DNA of 64,000 nucleotides from Methylocaldum sp. 14B (GTDB lineage Bacteria; Pseudomonadota; Gammaproteobacteria; Methylococcales; Methylococcaceae): assembly GCF_002005105.1 (NCBI RefSeq), contig NZ_MSCV01000013.1:87313-151312 (forward strand). The letters run 5' to 3'. How positions within the stretch are numbered: position 1 is the stretch's first letter; each line of letters starts with the position of its first letter. The notes below the pieces were generated by a model. That model saw only the letters and a program-made list of their open reading frames with translations, had not been told where the DNA came from and searched no databases. A program made the translations under genes and the position numbers. Below, one piece after another: positions 44,753 to 54,596 of this stretch.

Positions 44753-45988
44753 GTGATCAACAAAAGGTACTGGATAGTTCAGGCAAGCTGGCTCGGTCTC
44801 CTCCTGAGCCTGCTCGCCGGCTGCGGCCAACCGACGGCAGAGCCGGCAGGACCGCCGCCCCCGGCGGTTGCGGTAAGCCGGCCGATTCAACGGGAAGTCG
44901 TGGAATGGGAAGAGTACACCGGACGGCTGGACGCCGTGGAGACCGTAGAGGTGCGGGCTCGCGTGGGTGGATATCTGGAAAAGGTCAATTTTAAGGACGG
45001 ATCCCTGGTCAAGAAGGGCGACCTGCTGTTCGTCATCGATCCCCGACCTTATAAGGCCGCGCTCGGACGGGCGCATGGAGAGCTGGCGCGCGCCCAGGCC
45101 CGGCGCGACCTGGCGAAAAACGATCTGGCGCGGGCGCAGCGGCTGTTCGAGAAGCGCGTGATCTCCGAGGAGGAGCTCGACACCCGCGACAAGAACCTGC
45201 GCGAGGCGGTCGCCGCCGTCCAATCGGCGCAGTCCGCCGTCGACGAGGCCAAGCTCAACCTGGAATTCACCGAAGTGCGCGCCCCGATCAGCGGACGCAT
45301 CAGCCGGGAACTCGTCACCGAGGGCAATCTGGTGAACGACGGAACCGGGACGGCAACCCTCTTGACCACCATCGTTTCGTTGGACCCCATTTACGTCTAT
45401 TTCGAGGTCGATGAGCAGGCCTATCTGCGCCAGGGCGCCAGGAGGCGAACCGGCGAGCGGGGCACCTTGCAGGAGGCGGTGAACCCCGTGTTCGTGGGGC
45501 TGGCCGATGAAGAGGGCTTCCCGCACGAAGGGCGCCTGGATTTTCTGGACAATCGATTCGATCCCACCGTCGGCACCATCCGCGCCCGCGCCGTGGTCGA
45601 CAACCCGGATGGGATGTTGACGCCGGGGCTGTTCGCGCGCGTGAAACTTCCGAGCAGCGGCAAGTTCCCGGCCGTGCTGTTGGACGACAAGGCGGTCCTT
45701 ACCGACCAGGACCGCAAGTACGTCTATGTGCTCGATGCCGACAACCGGGCGCAGCGTCGCGACGTCAAGCTCGGGCGGATGTTCGATGGCCTCCGCATCG
45801 TCACCGAGGGCTTGGGCGCCGACGACGCGGTGGTCGTACACGGAGTCCAAAAGATCTTCTTCCCGGGCATGCCGGTCAGCCCGCAGTTCATCAAGATGGG
45901 CGATCCCCCGCCGCATCCGGCTGATTCCAAGCTGAACGCCGGTAATGAGCAGACCTCGGCACACCGGACCCGGGAGCCGAGCGCATGA
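44753..45988 (+). CDS. RND efflux periplasmic adaptor (AcrA/MexA-like lipoprotein)
   Basis: A 411-residue membrane-fusion protein. The signal ends in a lipobox (SLLAGCGQP). The lipoyl halves are seen as VRARVGGYLEKVNFKDGSLV with KKGDLLFVIDP, and VRAPISGRISRELVTEG; a coiled-coil hairpin rich in Arg, Ala and Leu lies between (about 100-160). FIKMGD near the C-terminus ends the membrane-proximal domain. Start is GTG 44753. It overlaps the pump gene by four bases. It links the inner-membrane pump with an outer-membrane channel. Confidence 0.93.
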   Translation: MINKRYWIVQASWLGLLLSLLAGCGQPTAEPAGPPPPAVAVSRPIQREVVEWEEYTGRLDAVETVEVRARVGGYLEKVNFKDGSLVKKGDLLFVIDPRPYKAALGRAHGELARAQARRDLAKNDLARAQRLFEKRVISEEELDTRDKNLREAVAAVQSAQSAVDEAKLNLEFTEVRAPISGRISRELVTEGNLVNDGTGTATLLTTIVSLDPIYVYFEVDEQAYLRQGARRRTGERGTLQEAVNPVFVGLADEEGFPHEGRLDFLDNRFDPTVGTIRARAVVDNPDGMLTPGLFARVKLPSSGKFPAVLLDDKAVLTDQDRKYVYVLDADNRAQRRDVKLGRMFDGLRIVTEGLGADDAVVVHGVQKIFFPGMPVSPQFIKMGDPPPHPADSKLNAGNEQTSAHRTREPSA

Positions 45989-48900
45989 GGGACTTTTCCG
46001 CCTTCTTCATCGACCGCCCAATTTTCGCGGCAGTCTTGTCGATCCTCCTGTTCGTCGTCGGAGTGATCGCGATCCCGTTGCTTCCGGTGGCCGAATACCC
46101 CGATGTGGTGCCGCCTTCGGTGCAGGTGCGCGCGGTTTATCCCGGCGCCAACCCCAAGGTCATCGCCGAGACTGTCGCCACCCCTCTCGAGGAAGCCATG
46201 AACGGGGTGGAACACATGATGTACATGAAGTCGGTGGCGGGCTCCGACGGCGTGATGTACCTGACCGTCACCTTCAGGCCGGGTACTGACGTCGACCTCG
46301 CTCAGGTACAGGTCCAGAACCGCGTCAACCAGGCCCTGCCGCGGCTCCCGGAGGATGTGCGCCGGCTCGGCGTCACCACCGAGAAGCAGTCGCCCAATCT
46401 GACCATGGTGGTGCATCTGCTCTCGCCGAACCAGAAGTACGACACCCTGTACCTGCGCAACTATGCCACCCTGCACGTCAAGGACGAACTCGCGCGCCTG
46501 CCGGGCGTGGGCCAGGCGATGGTGTTCGGCGGCGGCGACTATTCGATGCGCATCTGGCTCGATCCGGACAAGGTCGCCGCGCGCGGCATGGCGGCGGGCG
46601 ACGTGGTCCGGGCCATCCGCGAACAAAACGTCCAGGTCTCGGCGGGAACGATAGGCGGCCCTCCGCAGCCGCGCGTCAGTGATTTCACGCTGTCGATCAA
46701 CGCGCAGGGGCGGCTGGTCACCGAGGAGCAGTTCGGCGACATCGTGGTCAAGACCGGCGCCGGCGGCGAGATCACCCGCCTGCGCGACGTGGCGCGGATC
46801 GAGCTCGGCGCCTCCGAATACGCGCTGCGTTCGCTGCTCAACAATCGGCAGGCGGTGGCGGTCGCGATTTTCCAGGCCCCCGGCTCGAACGCGATCGAGC
46901 TCTCCGACAGCGTGCGCGCCAAGATGCGCGAACTGGAACGCTTCTTCCCCGAGGGGGTGAAGTGGGACGTGGTCTACGACCCGACGGTGTTCGTTCGCGA
47001 TTCGATCGAGGCGGTCGTGAAGACGCTGTTCGAGGCCGTGCTCCTGGTGGTCGCGGTGGTCATCCTGTTCCTGCAGACCTGGCGAGCCTCGATCATCCCG
47101 CTGCTCGCGGTACCCGTCTCCATCGTCAGCACCTTCGCGGTGTTGCTGTTGCTGGGCTTTTCCATCAACACGCTCACGCTGTTCGCCTTGGTGCTCGCCA
47201 TCGGCATCGTGGTGGACGACGCCATCGTCGTGGTCGAGAACGTGGAGCGCAACATCGCCAACGGACTGGCGCCGCGAGCGGCGGCCCATCAGGCCATGCG
47301 CGAAGTCAGCGGCCCCATCATCGCCATCGCGCTGGTCCTGACGGCGGTCTTCGTGCCCATGGCCTTCCTGTCCGGCGTGACCGGCCAGTTCTACCGCCAG
47401 TTTGCCGTGGCCATCGCCATCTCCACCGTGATCTCGGCGGTGAATTCGCTGACATTGTCACCGGCGCTGGCGGCAACGCTGCTCAAGCGGCACGGCGCGA
47501 CACCCGATCCGGTGACGCGCGTGCTAGACACGCTGTTCGGCTGGCTGTTTCGACCCTTCAACCGCGGCTTCCAGCGCAGCGCCGAGGCATACTCCGGCGC
47601 CGTGGTCAGGATCCTACGCCGAAGCGGCCGAATCCTGGTGCTCTACGGCGGTCTCATCGGCCTGACCTGGCTGAGCTTCCAGGCGGTGCCGGGGGGCTTC
47701 ATCCCGACCCAGGACAAGCTGTATCTGATAGGCGGCGTCAAGCTGCCGGAAGGTGCCTCGCTCGATCGTACCGAAGCGGTGGTGCGCACCATGAGCGAGA
47801 TGGCCCTGTCCACCGAAGGGGTCCGCGATGCCGTGGCGTTTCCGGGGCTCAATGCCCTGCAGTTCAGCAACACGCCAAATACCGGCACGATCTTCTTCGG
47901 CCTGCACGGGTTCGACGAGCGCCAGCGGCCGGCGCCAGAGATTGTCGGCGAGCTGATGGGCAAATTTTCCTCGATCCAGGAGGCGTTCGCGTTCGCGATC
48001 ATGCCGCCACCGATACTCGGCATCGGCACCGGGTCCGGCTTTTCGCTCTACGTCCAGGACCGTGCGGGCCTGGGCTACGGTGAATTGCAGCATGCGGTCC
48101 AGGGACTGGCGGGCGCTCTTTCGGAAGTACCGGGGATGGGGTTTCCCATCAGCTCTTATCAGGCCAACGTGCCGCAACTGACGGCCGACGTCGACCGCAC
48201 CAAGGCGAAGCGACATGGCGTGCCCTTGAGCGAGGTGTTCGAAACGCTGCAGATTTACCTCGGTTCCACCTACGTGAACGACTTCAACCGCTTCGGCCGC
48301 ACCTATCAGGTCTACGCTCAGGCTGACGCCCAGTTCCGCGACCAGCCCGAGGACGTCCTCACGCTGCGCGCCCGCAACCAAGCCGGAGAGATGGTGCCGA
48401 TCGGCAGCATCGTGACGGTCCGTCAGACCTATGGGCCGGACCCCGTGATCCGTTACAATGGCTACCCCGCCGCGGACCTCATCGGCGAGGCCGATCCCAG
48501 GATCATGTCCTCGAACGAAGCCATTGCCGCCATTGCCTCCCTGGCACCTCGGGTGCTGCCCGCCGGAACGAGTTACGACTGGACCGACCTGAGCTATCAG
48601 CAGATCCACGAAGGCAATGCCAATAAAGTCGTGTTTCCGCTGTGCGTGTTATTGGTATTTTTGGTACTCGCCGCGCTCTACGAGAGCTGGACGCTGCCGT
48701 TGGCGGTCATCCTGATCGTGCCCATGTGTCTGCTCTCGGCGCTGTTCGGCGTGTGGCTGACGGGAGGCGACAACAACATCTTCGTCCAGATCGGGCTGGT
48801 GGTGCTGATGGGGCTCGCCTGCAAGAACGCCATCCTCATCGTCGAGTTCGCGCGCGAGCTCGAGGGCGAAGGCCGCGGCATCGTCGCCGCGGCGATCGAG

Positions 48901-49170
48901 GCGAGCCGGCTGCGGCTGCGGCCGATCGTGATGACCTCGGTGGCCTTCATCGCCGGCGTCGTCCCGCTGGTGTTCTCTCACGGCGCCGGGGCCGAGGTGC
49001 GCCGCATCATGGGTGTCACCGTGTTCTCCGGCATGCTCGGGGTGACCTTATTCGGCCTGTTCATGACACCGGTCTTCTACGTGGTCATCCGCGCCCGGGT
49101 GGCACGGAGGCGCGGGCGGGCACCGGTCCCCGCCGTGGTGGACGAACTGGGGAGGGTGTCCGATGACTAG
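45985..49170 (+). CDS. RND multidrug efflux pump (AcrB/MexB, HAE1 family)
   Basis: A 1061-residue inner-membrane proton antiporter with 12 helices and two large periplasmic loops. The start MRDFSAFFIDRPIFAAVLSI is typical of the class. Proton-relay residues are present: the Asp pair in IGIVVDDAIVVVENVERN (helix 4) and Lys in LACKNAILIVEFARELEGEG (helix 10). YPDVVPPSVQVRAVYPGA is the conserved first porter motif. The start overlaps the adaptor gene (ATGA). The stop overlaps a stub of the third, outer-membrane gene. Substrates are unknown. Confidence 0.95.
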   Translation: MRDFSAFFIDRPIFAAVLSILLFVVGVIAIPLLPVAEYPDVVPPSVQVRAVYPGANPKVIAETVATPLEEAMNGVEHMMYMKSVAGSDGVMYLTVTFRPGTDVDLAQVQVQNRVNQALPRLPEDVRRLGVTTEKQSPNLTMVVHLLSPNQKYDTLYLRNYATLHVKDELARLPGVGQAMVFGGGDYSMRIWLDPDKVAARGMAAGDVVRAIREQNVQVSAGTIGGPPQPRVSDFTLSINAQGRLVTEEQFGDIVVKTGAGGEITRLRDVARIELGASEYALRSLLNNRQAVAVAIFQAPGSNAIELSDSVRAKMRELERFFPEGVKWDVVYDPTVFVRDSIEAVVKTLFEAVLLVVAVVILFLQTWRASIIPLLAVPVSIVSTFAVLLLLGFSINTLTLFALVLAIGIVVDDAIVVVENVERNIANGLAPRAAAHQAMREVSGPIIAIALVLTAVFVPMAFLSGVTGQFYRQFAVAIAISTVISAVNSLTLSPALAATLLKRHGATPDPVTRVLDTLFGWLFRPFNRGFQRSAEAYSGAVVRILRRSGRILVLYGGLIGLTWLSFQAVPGGFIPTQDKLYLIGGVKLPEGASLDRTEAVVRTMSEMALSTEGVRDAVAFPGLNALQFSNTPNTGTIFFGLHGFDERQRPAPEIVGELMGKFSSIQEAFAFAIMPPPILGIGTGSGFSLYVQDRAGLGYGELQHAVQGLAGALSEVPGMGFPISSYQANVPQLTADVDRTKAKRHGVPLSEVFETLQIYLGSTYVNDFNRFGRTYQVYAQADAQFRDQPEDVLTLRARNQAGEMVPIGSIVTVRQTYGPDPVIRYNGYPAADLIGEADPRIMSSNEAIAAIASLAPRVLPAGTSYDWTDLSYQQIHEGNANKVVFPLCVLLVFLVLAALYESWTLPLAVILIVPMCLLSALFGVWLTGGDNNIFVQIGLVVLMGLACKNAILIVEFARELEGEGRGIVAAAIEASRLRLRPIVMTSVAFIAGVVPLVFSHGAGAEVRRIMGVTVFSGMLGVTLFGLFMTPVFYVVIRARVARRRGRAPVPAVVDELGRVSDD

Positions 49171-49279
49171 CGCGAAGCCCGTCGCTGTGGGTTCGGCCCT
49201 GGGCCTCGCGCTGTTAAGAGGGTGTCTTCGCCATCCCGACCGAGCCCGAAGCCGAGAGCGAGGAATGGCCAATCGATAG
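49163..49279 (+). pseudogene. stub of an outer-membrane efflux lipoprotein gene
   Basis: An ATG overlapping the pump stop (ATGACTAG) opens a 38-codon frame: MTSAKPVAVGSALGLALLRG then C and a stop. Position, coupling and the hydrophobic N-terminus followed by Cys suggest the beginning of an OprM-like gene. The rest of the ~480-codon gene is absent; right after comes the repeat word CCGTTTGCGATTG at 49281, the module found in the composite repeats. The stub is too short for function. Confidence 0.55.
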
Positions 49280-49429
49280 GCCGTTTGCGATTGTAAGGCC
49301 TCGCGCAACGGCCTTATTCAACCGGCTTCTTTTCTAGACTGATCTTTGATACCGTCATGCGTGGAGAACGAAGCGGATAGCTGAAACGGTGACCGTTCCG
49401 ACGTTCTCGCATCACTTCACCAAGTTCGC

Positions 49430-51931
49430 GTGATTCACGGGGGGACATCAGTTCGAGGACATGCAGGCCTACATCATTCAGGCAGCATCGCGACCATGCA
49501 AACGCTGATCACTGGCGGTATTCCCAATATGGACCGCAGCCCGCCGGAGGACAGGGTGCTCAACATCGCCAAGGGGATTTCCAGTGCGACCGGTGAAAGC
49601 TTTTTCCGCTCATTAGTCGAACACCTTGCCGCTTCCCTTGACGCCCACCGCGTCTTCATCGGCGAGCTGGTGGAAGCCGGCTCGGAACGGGTGCGCACCA
49701 TCGCCGTGTGGGCGGACGGGAAAATCGTAGACAACTTTGAATACGATCTGGCGCATACCCCTTGCAGACACGTGATCGGCAAGAGCCTGTGCTCCTATGC
49801 GAGCGGTGTGCAGCAATCGTTCCCCCAGGATCGGTTTCTCGCCGAGATGAAGGTTGAAGGCTATGTGGGAACGCCGCTTCTTGATTCGGGCGGCCGTGCC
49901 CTGGGCCTGATCGTGGTGTTGTTCGACCACCCCATCGAAAGCCCGAAGCTGGCCGAATCGATCCTGCAGATTTTTGCCGTGCGCGCCGGGGCCGAGTTGG
50001 AGCGCCGCCGGGCCGAAATGGCGCTGCGGCACAGTGAAGAACGCTGGCGCCAGGTGTTTGAGAATTCCGCGATCGGTATCGCATTATCCAACGTGGATGG
50101 CCGGTTTCTGGCCGCCAATGCCGCCTTTCAGCGAATGCTGGGTTACACCGGAGAGGAACTGCTTGCACTCTCCTGGCCCGATATCACCCACGAGGAAGAC
50201 CGCGGCAATAACTTGGCCCTTTACCAGGAGTTTCTCAGCGGGAAGCTCCAGCAGTTCAAGATCGAAAAGCGCTATCGGCGCAAGGACGGGAGGGTGCTCT
50301 GGGTCAGCAACACCATTTCCCGGGTTTTGGACGGAGGCTACTGCCCCGGCTTTGTCATGGCATTGGTCGAGGATGTCACCGAGCGCAAGCGGCTGCAGCA
50401 ACAATTGCAGGAGGAACACGAGCGACTCCGCCTTTTGCTGAATCTCACCAACGAGGTGCTTTCGCACCTGGATCTGAGACAACTTTGCCAGGCCGTTTCG
50501 TCGAGCGTCCGGCGCGTCATGCAGTGCGATTTCGTGGGTCTTACTCTGCCCGATCTCGAGGCGGGCGGGATGCGCCTTTACACGCTCGACTTCCCGGACG
50601 GCAAAGGAACCGTCCGGGCAGGCGCGCTTTTTCCTATGGAAGGGACGCCGTCTGGTCTGACGTTCCGGACAGGTCGCCTCCAGGTCTTCGACGCCCAGCG
50701 CATGGCCCAGTTCGATAGGGGAATCAATCCTGGCCTGGCGGAGGGTCTGAAATCCGGTTGTTTCTTTCCGCTGATCCATTGCGACCGCTTGCTCGGCACC
50801 TTGAATCTATTGCGGCTGGCGGACAGCGTCTTCAGCGATGGGGAGATCGATTTCCTGGAGAAGATCGCCGGGCAGGTGGCGATCGCCGTGGACAATGCCC
50901 TGAATTACCGTGAAGTGAGTGAGGCGAAGGAACGGCTGGCAGAGGAGAAGCGCTGTCTTGAAGACGAAATCCGGATCGAGCACGACTTTGGCGAAATCAT
51001 CGGCGAAAGTCCTGCGCTGGCGTGCGCTCTCAAACAGGTCGAAATCGTGGCGACGACCGATGCGACCGTTCTGATCTCCGGTGAGACCGGTACCGGCAAG
51101 GAACTCATCGCCCGGGCCATTCACGACCTGAGCGCGCGCTCCGCTCATCCCTTCGTCAAGGTGAACTGCGCGGCCATTCCCAGGGATCTGCTTGAGAGCG
51201 AGCTGTTCGGCCATGAGAAAGGCGCCTTCACCGGGGCGATCGCGCGGCGAATCGGTCGGTTTGAACTCGCACACGAGGGCACTCTGTTTCTCGATGAAAT
51301 CGGTGAGATTCCGTTGGATCTGCAGCCCAAGCTGCTGCGGGTGCTGCAGGAGCAGGAGTTCGAGCGGCTCGGCAGTGCCCGTACCGTTAAAACCAATGTC
51401 CGGTTGGTGGCGGCGACCAACCGAAACCTGGCCCGGATGGTCAAAGAGCAGACGTTTCGTGACGATCTGTATTACCGTCTGAACGTCTTTCCCATCACGG
51501 TTCCGCCTCTACGCGAGCGTCCCCAGGACATTGCGCCCCTGGTGCGACATTTCGTGGAAAAGTTCGCGCGGCGCATCAACCGCCCGATCACCCACATTCC
51601 CAACGAGGTGATCGAAGCGCTCAAGCGTTATCAATGGCCGGGCAACGTGCGCGAGCTTCAGAACGTCATCGAGCGCGCGGTGATTCTGTCGCCCAATGGC
51701 GTGCTGCGCGTACCTCTGCCCGATTCGGTATCCGTTCACAAGGAATCTTACACAATGCGCGGCGCATCGAGAACACTCGAAGACGTCGAACGCGAACACA
51801 TCCTCCAAGTCTTGCGGGAAACCGACTGGGTGATCGGTGGGCCGAAAGGGGCCGCGGAACGACTGGGCCTCAAGCGGAGCACCCTGCGCTCCCGCATGGA
51901 AAAACTCGGCATATCCCGCGACATGTCGTGA
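49430..51931 (+). CDS. sigma-54-dependent regulator (GAF-PAS-GAF-AAA+-Fis HTH)
   Basis: A transcription activator of up to 833 residues, FhlA/NorR-like. Domains: GAF (about 60-200, [20 protein letters not shown]), PAS (205-330, ending [13 protein letters not shown]), GAF (345-500), AAA+ (520-755) and a C-terminal Fis-type helix-turn-helix ([20 protein letters not shown]). The AAA+ part has Walker A GETGTGKE, the sigma-54-contact loop GAFTGA and the Walker [11 protein letters not shown]. The first GAF and PAS should sense a small molecule or redox signal. Start could be GTG 49430, ATG 49496 or ATG 49529; none has a strong ribosome-binding site. It lies 260 bases after the efflux operon. Its targets are not evident. 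Confidence 0.9.
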   Translation: MIHGGTSVRGHAGLHHSGSIATMQTLITGGIPNMDRSPPEDRVLNIAKGISSATGESFFRSLVEHLAASLDAHRVFIGELVEAGSERVRTIAVWADGKIVDNFEYDLAHTPCRHVIGKSLCSYASGVQQSFPQDRFLAEMKVEGYVGTPLLDSGGRALGLIVVLFDHPIESPKLAESILQIFAVRAGAELERRRAEMALRHSEERWRQVFENSAIGIALSNVDGRFLAANAAFQRMLGYTGEELLALSWPDITHEEDRGNNLALYQEFLSGKLQQFKIEKRYRRKDGRVLWVSNTISRVLDGGYCPGFVMALVEDVTERKRLQQQLQEEHERLRLLLNLTNEVLSHLDLRQLCQAVSSSVRRVMQCDFVGLTLPDLEAGGMRLYTLDFPDGKGTVRAGALFPMEGTPSGLTFRTGRLQVFDAQRMAQFDRGINPGLAEGLKSGCFFPLIHCDRLLGTLNLLRLADSVFSDGEIDFLEKIAGQVAIAVDNALNYREVSEAKERLAEEKRCLEDEIRIEHDFGEIIGESPALACALKQVEIVATTDATVLISGETGTGKELIARAIHDLSARSAHPFVKVNCAAIPRDLLESELFGHEKGAFTGAIARRIGRFELAHEGTLFLDEIGEIPLDLQPKLLRVLQEQEFERLGSARTVKTNVRLVAATNRNLARMVKEQTFRDDLYYRLNVFPITVPPLRERPQDIAPLVRHFVEKFARRINRPITHIPNEVIEALKRYQWPGNVRELQNVIERAVILSPNGVLRVPLPDSVSVHKESYTMRGASRTLEDVEREHILQVLRETDWVIGGPKGAAERLGLKRSTLRSRMEKLGISRDMS

Positions 51932-51966
51932 CGAACATTATCGCTTTCAGTAAGGCATTAATTTCT

Positions 51967-52149
51967 GTAGGGTGGGTTAGGCCGCGAGGCCGTAACCCAC
52001 CGAACGGCCTCGGACCTGTCCTGAGCCAAGTCGAAGGGTCGGTGGGTTACGCGGGGCCTGTCCTGAGCTTGTCGAAGGGCCTGTCACGAGCGGAGCCGAG
52101 GGGCTATAACCCACCATCGATGGGTTTCGGTTCGCTCTACCCATCCTAC
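51967..52149. repeat. GTAGGGTGGGTTA inverted repeat with nested CTTCGAC words
   Basis: Opens with GTAGGGTGGGTTAGGCC and closes with the inverse CTACCCATCCTAC. Inside are three TAACCCACC/GGTGGGTTA copies and several CCTGTCCTGAG..GTCGAAGG words of the family at 17090. It lies directly downstream of the sigma-54 regulator gene and could fold as a large hairpin. Confidence 0.75.
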
Positions 52150-52527
52150 GATGAATGTTCACTCGAATGCCGAATGGAATAAGACTCGAAAACGTGTCAC
52201 AGGCCATATCCCGCTTCTTCATGGTATCCAGGTCGCGGCTGCCGATAGCCGCAGCGGTGAGTTGCATGGATTCTTGTCTTGCCCGGTTGAAATCGCTAAC
52301 TATGGGGGCGGGTGACCAAGAGACCGAAGCCACGGTCGGCCTGTAGGAGACGGCCGCATTGCAGTACATGTTCTTAAGCTTTTTGTATTGCCAATGCGCG
52401 GTCGAATGTTCCTTGCCTCTTTATGGCTAAGTACATTCAGGGAAGTCTTGCGGCATAGGCAACCTGCAGGACAACCCCGCCAATCAAGCTAATCTATCGA
52501 GATTCCGCAAATATTTGCGGAATGTAC
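52150..52527. other. non-coding stretch between two repeat elements
   Basis: About 380 bases with no recognised gene. It contains TTCCGCAAATATTTGCGGAA (about 52503-52522), a perfect 20-bp palindrome right before the next repeat element. Short frames on both strands look random. Confidence 0.45.
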
Positions 52528-52725
52528 TTAGAGCGTTTTCATCTCGCTCGTACGGCAAAACAGGCTTGGCGGACGTCGTTGGCGCCTTCGGCTAGGGTAG
52601 ATCGATTCAAGCTTTCGTAGGTCGGCAATCCTTTGCCGACGAACCCGTTGGCCCAACGGCGGCGTCGGGAAGGGATTCCCGACCTACTCGCCAGTGCCCG
52701 TACAGTAGGTATGAAAACGCTCTAA
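52528..52725. repeat. 198-bp MITE-like repeat with perfect 15-bp terminal inverted repeats
   Basis: Begins TTAGAGCGTTTTCAT and ends ATGAAAACGCTCTAA, exact inverses. Inside: the leader CTCGCTCGTACGGCAAAACA, the hairpin GTCGGCAATCCTTTGCCGAC, then GTCGGGAAGGGATTCCCGAC and CTACTCGCCAGTGCCCGTAC. It is the shortest and cleanest copy and defines the ends of the family. Confidence 0.88.
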
Positions 52726-52784
52726 ACTCCAATATTCCCGATTTTGGTCCTTATTTCCGGCAGCTTCCTCTCATCATAAAGAAA

Positions 52785-53090
52785 ATGACCAATCCGTTAC
52801 CATCGCCCGATTCAGAGGCCGATCAGAGTTTGCCTCGAACCCTTCGAGAAGCCGTGGACCGGTTGACCCTCCAGCTGAGTCAGGCCGAAAAAGACAAAAT
52901 TGCCGCGGCATCCAGTGCGGACGCCATCATTGTCCACTTCAGCCTAGGGGCTTATATCCGGAAGGTCTTTGGTCTTTGGCGCGGAAACAAGGCGCTGATG
53001 GCATCCTGTGGCGCTCTCAATCCCGAGGAGGCTTCGGTCGTGATTATCCGTGAGCTGTGGGCAAGGTTGCGGCGCCAGTCCGGTCTGTGA
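52785..53090 (+). CDS. hypothetical protein (DUF6794-like)
   Basis: A 101-residue soluble, mainly helical protein. Its middle (LREAVDRLTLQLSQAEKDKI, then FSLGAYIRKVFGLWRGNKAL and EEASVVIIRELWARLR) resembles small uncharacterised proteins sharing a LxxLGxxIRNxxGLW-type core. AAGAAAATG context is weak for a ribosome-binding site. It lies between a repeat element and a membrane-protein gene; no function can be given. Confidence 0.65.
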   Translation: MTNPLPSPDSEADQSLPRTLREAVDRLTLQLSQAEKDKIAAASSADAIIVHFSLGAYIRKVFGLWRGNKALMASCGALNPEEASVVIIRELWARLRRQSGL

Positions 53091-53197
53091 TGTGAGCGCA
53101 GCTTGCTACCCTTCTGTAAGGAGGAGATTAATCTCATGAAGCGCGGTCTTCCTCCAAATTGTCCTTTTGCTCAACCATTTAATCTGTGAGGCTGTCG

Positions 53198-53641
53198 ATG
53201 CAAGCCACTGCCACCGATATTGCTCATGTCATAGAACTTGCGGTGGCGCCCGTATTTCTTCTTACCGGCATCGGTGCTCTACTGTCGGTGCTTAGCTCTC
53301 GCGTTGGCCGCATCGTTGATCGGTCCCGCCAGATCGAGGACAAACACGCCGGCACGGACGAACACCTCCATCCGGACATTCAGTGCGAGATCAGTATGCT
53401 ATCGCGCCGCGCCCGCATAGCGTACTGGGCGATTAGCCTCTGTACGGCCTGTGCCTTGCTCATCTGTACACTCATTGTCGTTCTGTTCGTCGGGGCCTTC
53501 TTAAGCCTGGATGTTTCGAACGCTATCGCGATTCTCTTTATCGCCGCGATGGCCGCCCTGATCATCGGCCTTTATTGCTTCCTGCACGAAATTTATCTGG
53601 CGACCGCCAGCTTGCGGTTCCGATGGCGCTACCGAAAATGA
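53198..53641 (+). CDS. DUF2721 membrane protein
   Basis: A 147-residue inner-membrane protein. It matches DUF2721: IELAVAPVFLLTGIGALLSV, then RVGRIVDRSRQIEDKH, a second helix YWAISLCTACALLICTLIV and a third AIAILFIAAMAALIIGLYCFL, ending with the LHEIYLATASLRF motif. The family function is unknown. I use ATG 53198 with GTGAGG upstream rather than 53186. Confidence 0.85.
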   Translation: MQATATDIAHVIELAVAPVFLLTGIGALLSVLSSRVGRIVDRSRQIEDKHAGTDEHLHPDIQCEISMLSRRARIAYWAISLCTACALLICTLIVVLFVGAFLSLDVSNAIAILFIAAMAALIIGLYCFLHEIYLATASLRFRWRYRK

Positions 53642-53721
53642 GCACCGTTATCAGCTGCTGCCAACACCATCGTTTGGCATCAATCTTCCTTCGCCGTGTT
53701 GTCGAGGAAAACAGAGCGGCG

Positions 53722-53937
53722 CTATAGGGCATCGTGCAAAACAGGCGAAGCATATTCGGCTAACAAGGCCAGAATGTCTGTATCGCAGGCCCCGCAACCT
53801 GAACATGCACCGGTCGCTCTCGATATGCTGTCCAGGTCGTTGACTCCCTTATCGACAAGTCGCTTGATCTGTCCTGTCGTCGTCCCGCTACAGCGGCAAA
53901 TCACGTTCTTTTTCTGGTCGGGATGGTTGATGTTCAT
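53722..53937 (-). CDS. bfd: bacterioferritin-associated ferredoxin-like [2Fe-2S] protein
   Basis: A 71-residue protein with the Bfd cysteine arrangement: ICRCSGTTTGQIKRLV (CxC) and GACSGCGACDTDIL (CxxC). In other bacteria Bfd binds bacterioferritin and reduces stored ferric iron for release. No bacterioferritin gene is in the window; the only ferritin-like gene is at 5593. The same fold is used in domains of other oxidoreductases, so a distinct electron-transfer role is possible. Confidence 0.85.
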   Translation of the reverse strand: MNINHPDQKKNVICRCSGTTTGQIKRLVDKGVNDLDSISRATGACSGCGACDTDILALLAEYASPVLHDAL

Positions 53938-54274
53938 TTCAATGGCGAAAGTCTAGAGTTCTAGGGTAAGGCACAACGGATACCGTCGTGACTGCTTCGC
54001 GCCGCCATGGATCGGGCGGGTAGGGAGCCGTGGTCGAGGAGCTCTTTGATCCGGTCGACAGGGTGGCCGCTCTGAACCGGAAAACTCGGTTCCATCGGCG
54101 CCGGTTGCAGAAACGCCCCGTGCGCATCCGTCGGTATTTTAAACTTCGGAAGATTACTTATCCGGCCGCGGCCGGATGATTCTGATTTAACTCAATGCCA
54201 ATCCTGTGTCGGGTGTTATCACCGTTTTCATTGCGCAGTAGGCACTATCGGTCGAGCATGGATTTCCGTCTGAG
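53938..54274. other. intergenic stretch upstream of the Bfd gene
   Basis: About 340 bases. A minus-strand frame reads MEPSFPVQSGHPVDRIKELL and then HGSLPARSMAARSSHDGIRC before a stop near 53957; it has no known family and no clear start signal. The five-hairpin element begins immediately to the right. Confidence 0.35.
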
Positions 54275-54426
54275 CTATTAATCAGGCCCGTAAATACCCT
54301 CCTGGTATTTCGGGCCGCCGCCCAGGCCCGGTACACGCCCGGCCTGGGCTCACGCGGCTTGTCGCCGCGCCGGGGCATCCCTGCCCCGGATTAACCCGGC
54401 CTATATTTATAGGCCGGGTTAATAAC
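54275..54426. repeat. five-hairpin element, copy B
   Basis: 152 bases nearly identical to 37772-37922, in the same orientation. Differences are one inserted base and two substitutions in the second hairpin, and a T to C in the loop of the fourth. All five stems can still form (the second shortened to GCCCAGGCC/GGCCTGGGC). It lies between the end of the signalling operon and the Bfd gene. Confidence 0.88.
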
Positions 54427-54596
54427 CAAATATTTGCTAGCCGCTTCACGGATAGGTAAGGGCGATGATCTTTATAACGAAACCATCTCGAAGACAGGGG
54501 TGGATCAGTGCTTATAATGACACGGTGTCTTGCGTCCGATGCAATTCCCGGTGAACTTCGGCACCGCCGGAGGTAGCGAGGAAATCGAGGTCCGGT

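Noticed and set aside
54275..54426. Integron attC site or tRNA cluster
   Set aside because: The hairpins do not carry attC core sites or tRNA features such as a TTC loop or anticodon arm, and no integron integrase is adjacent.
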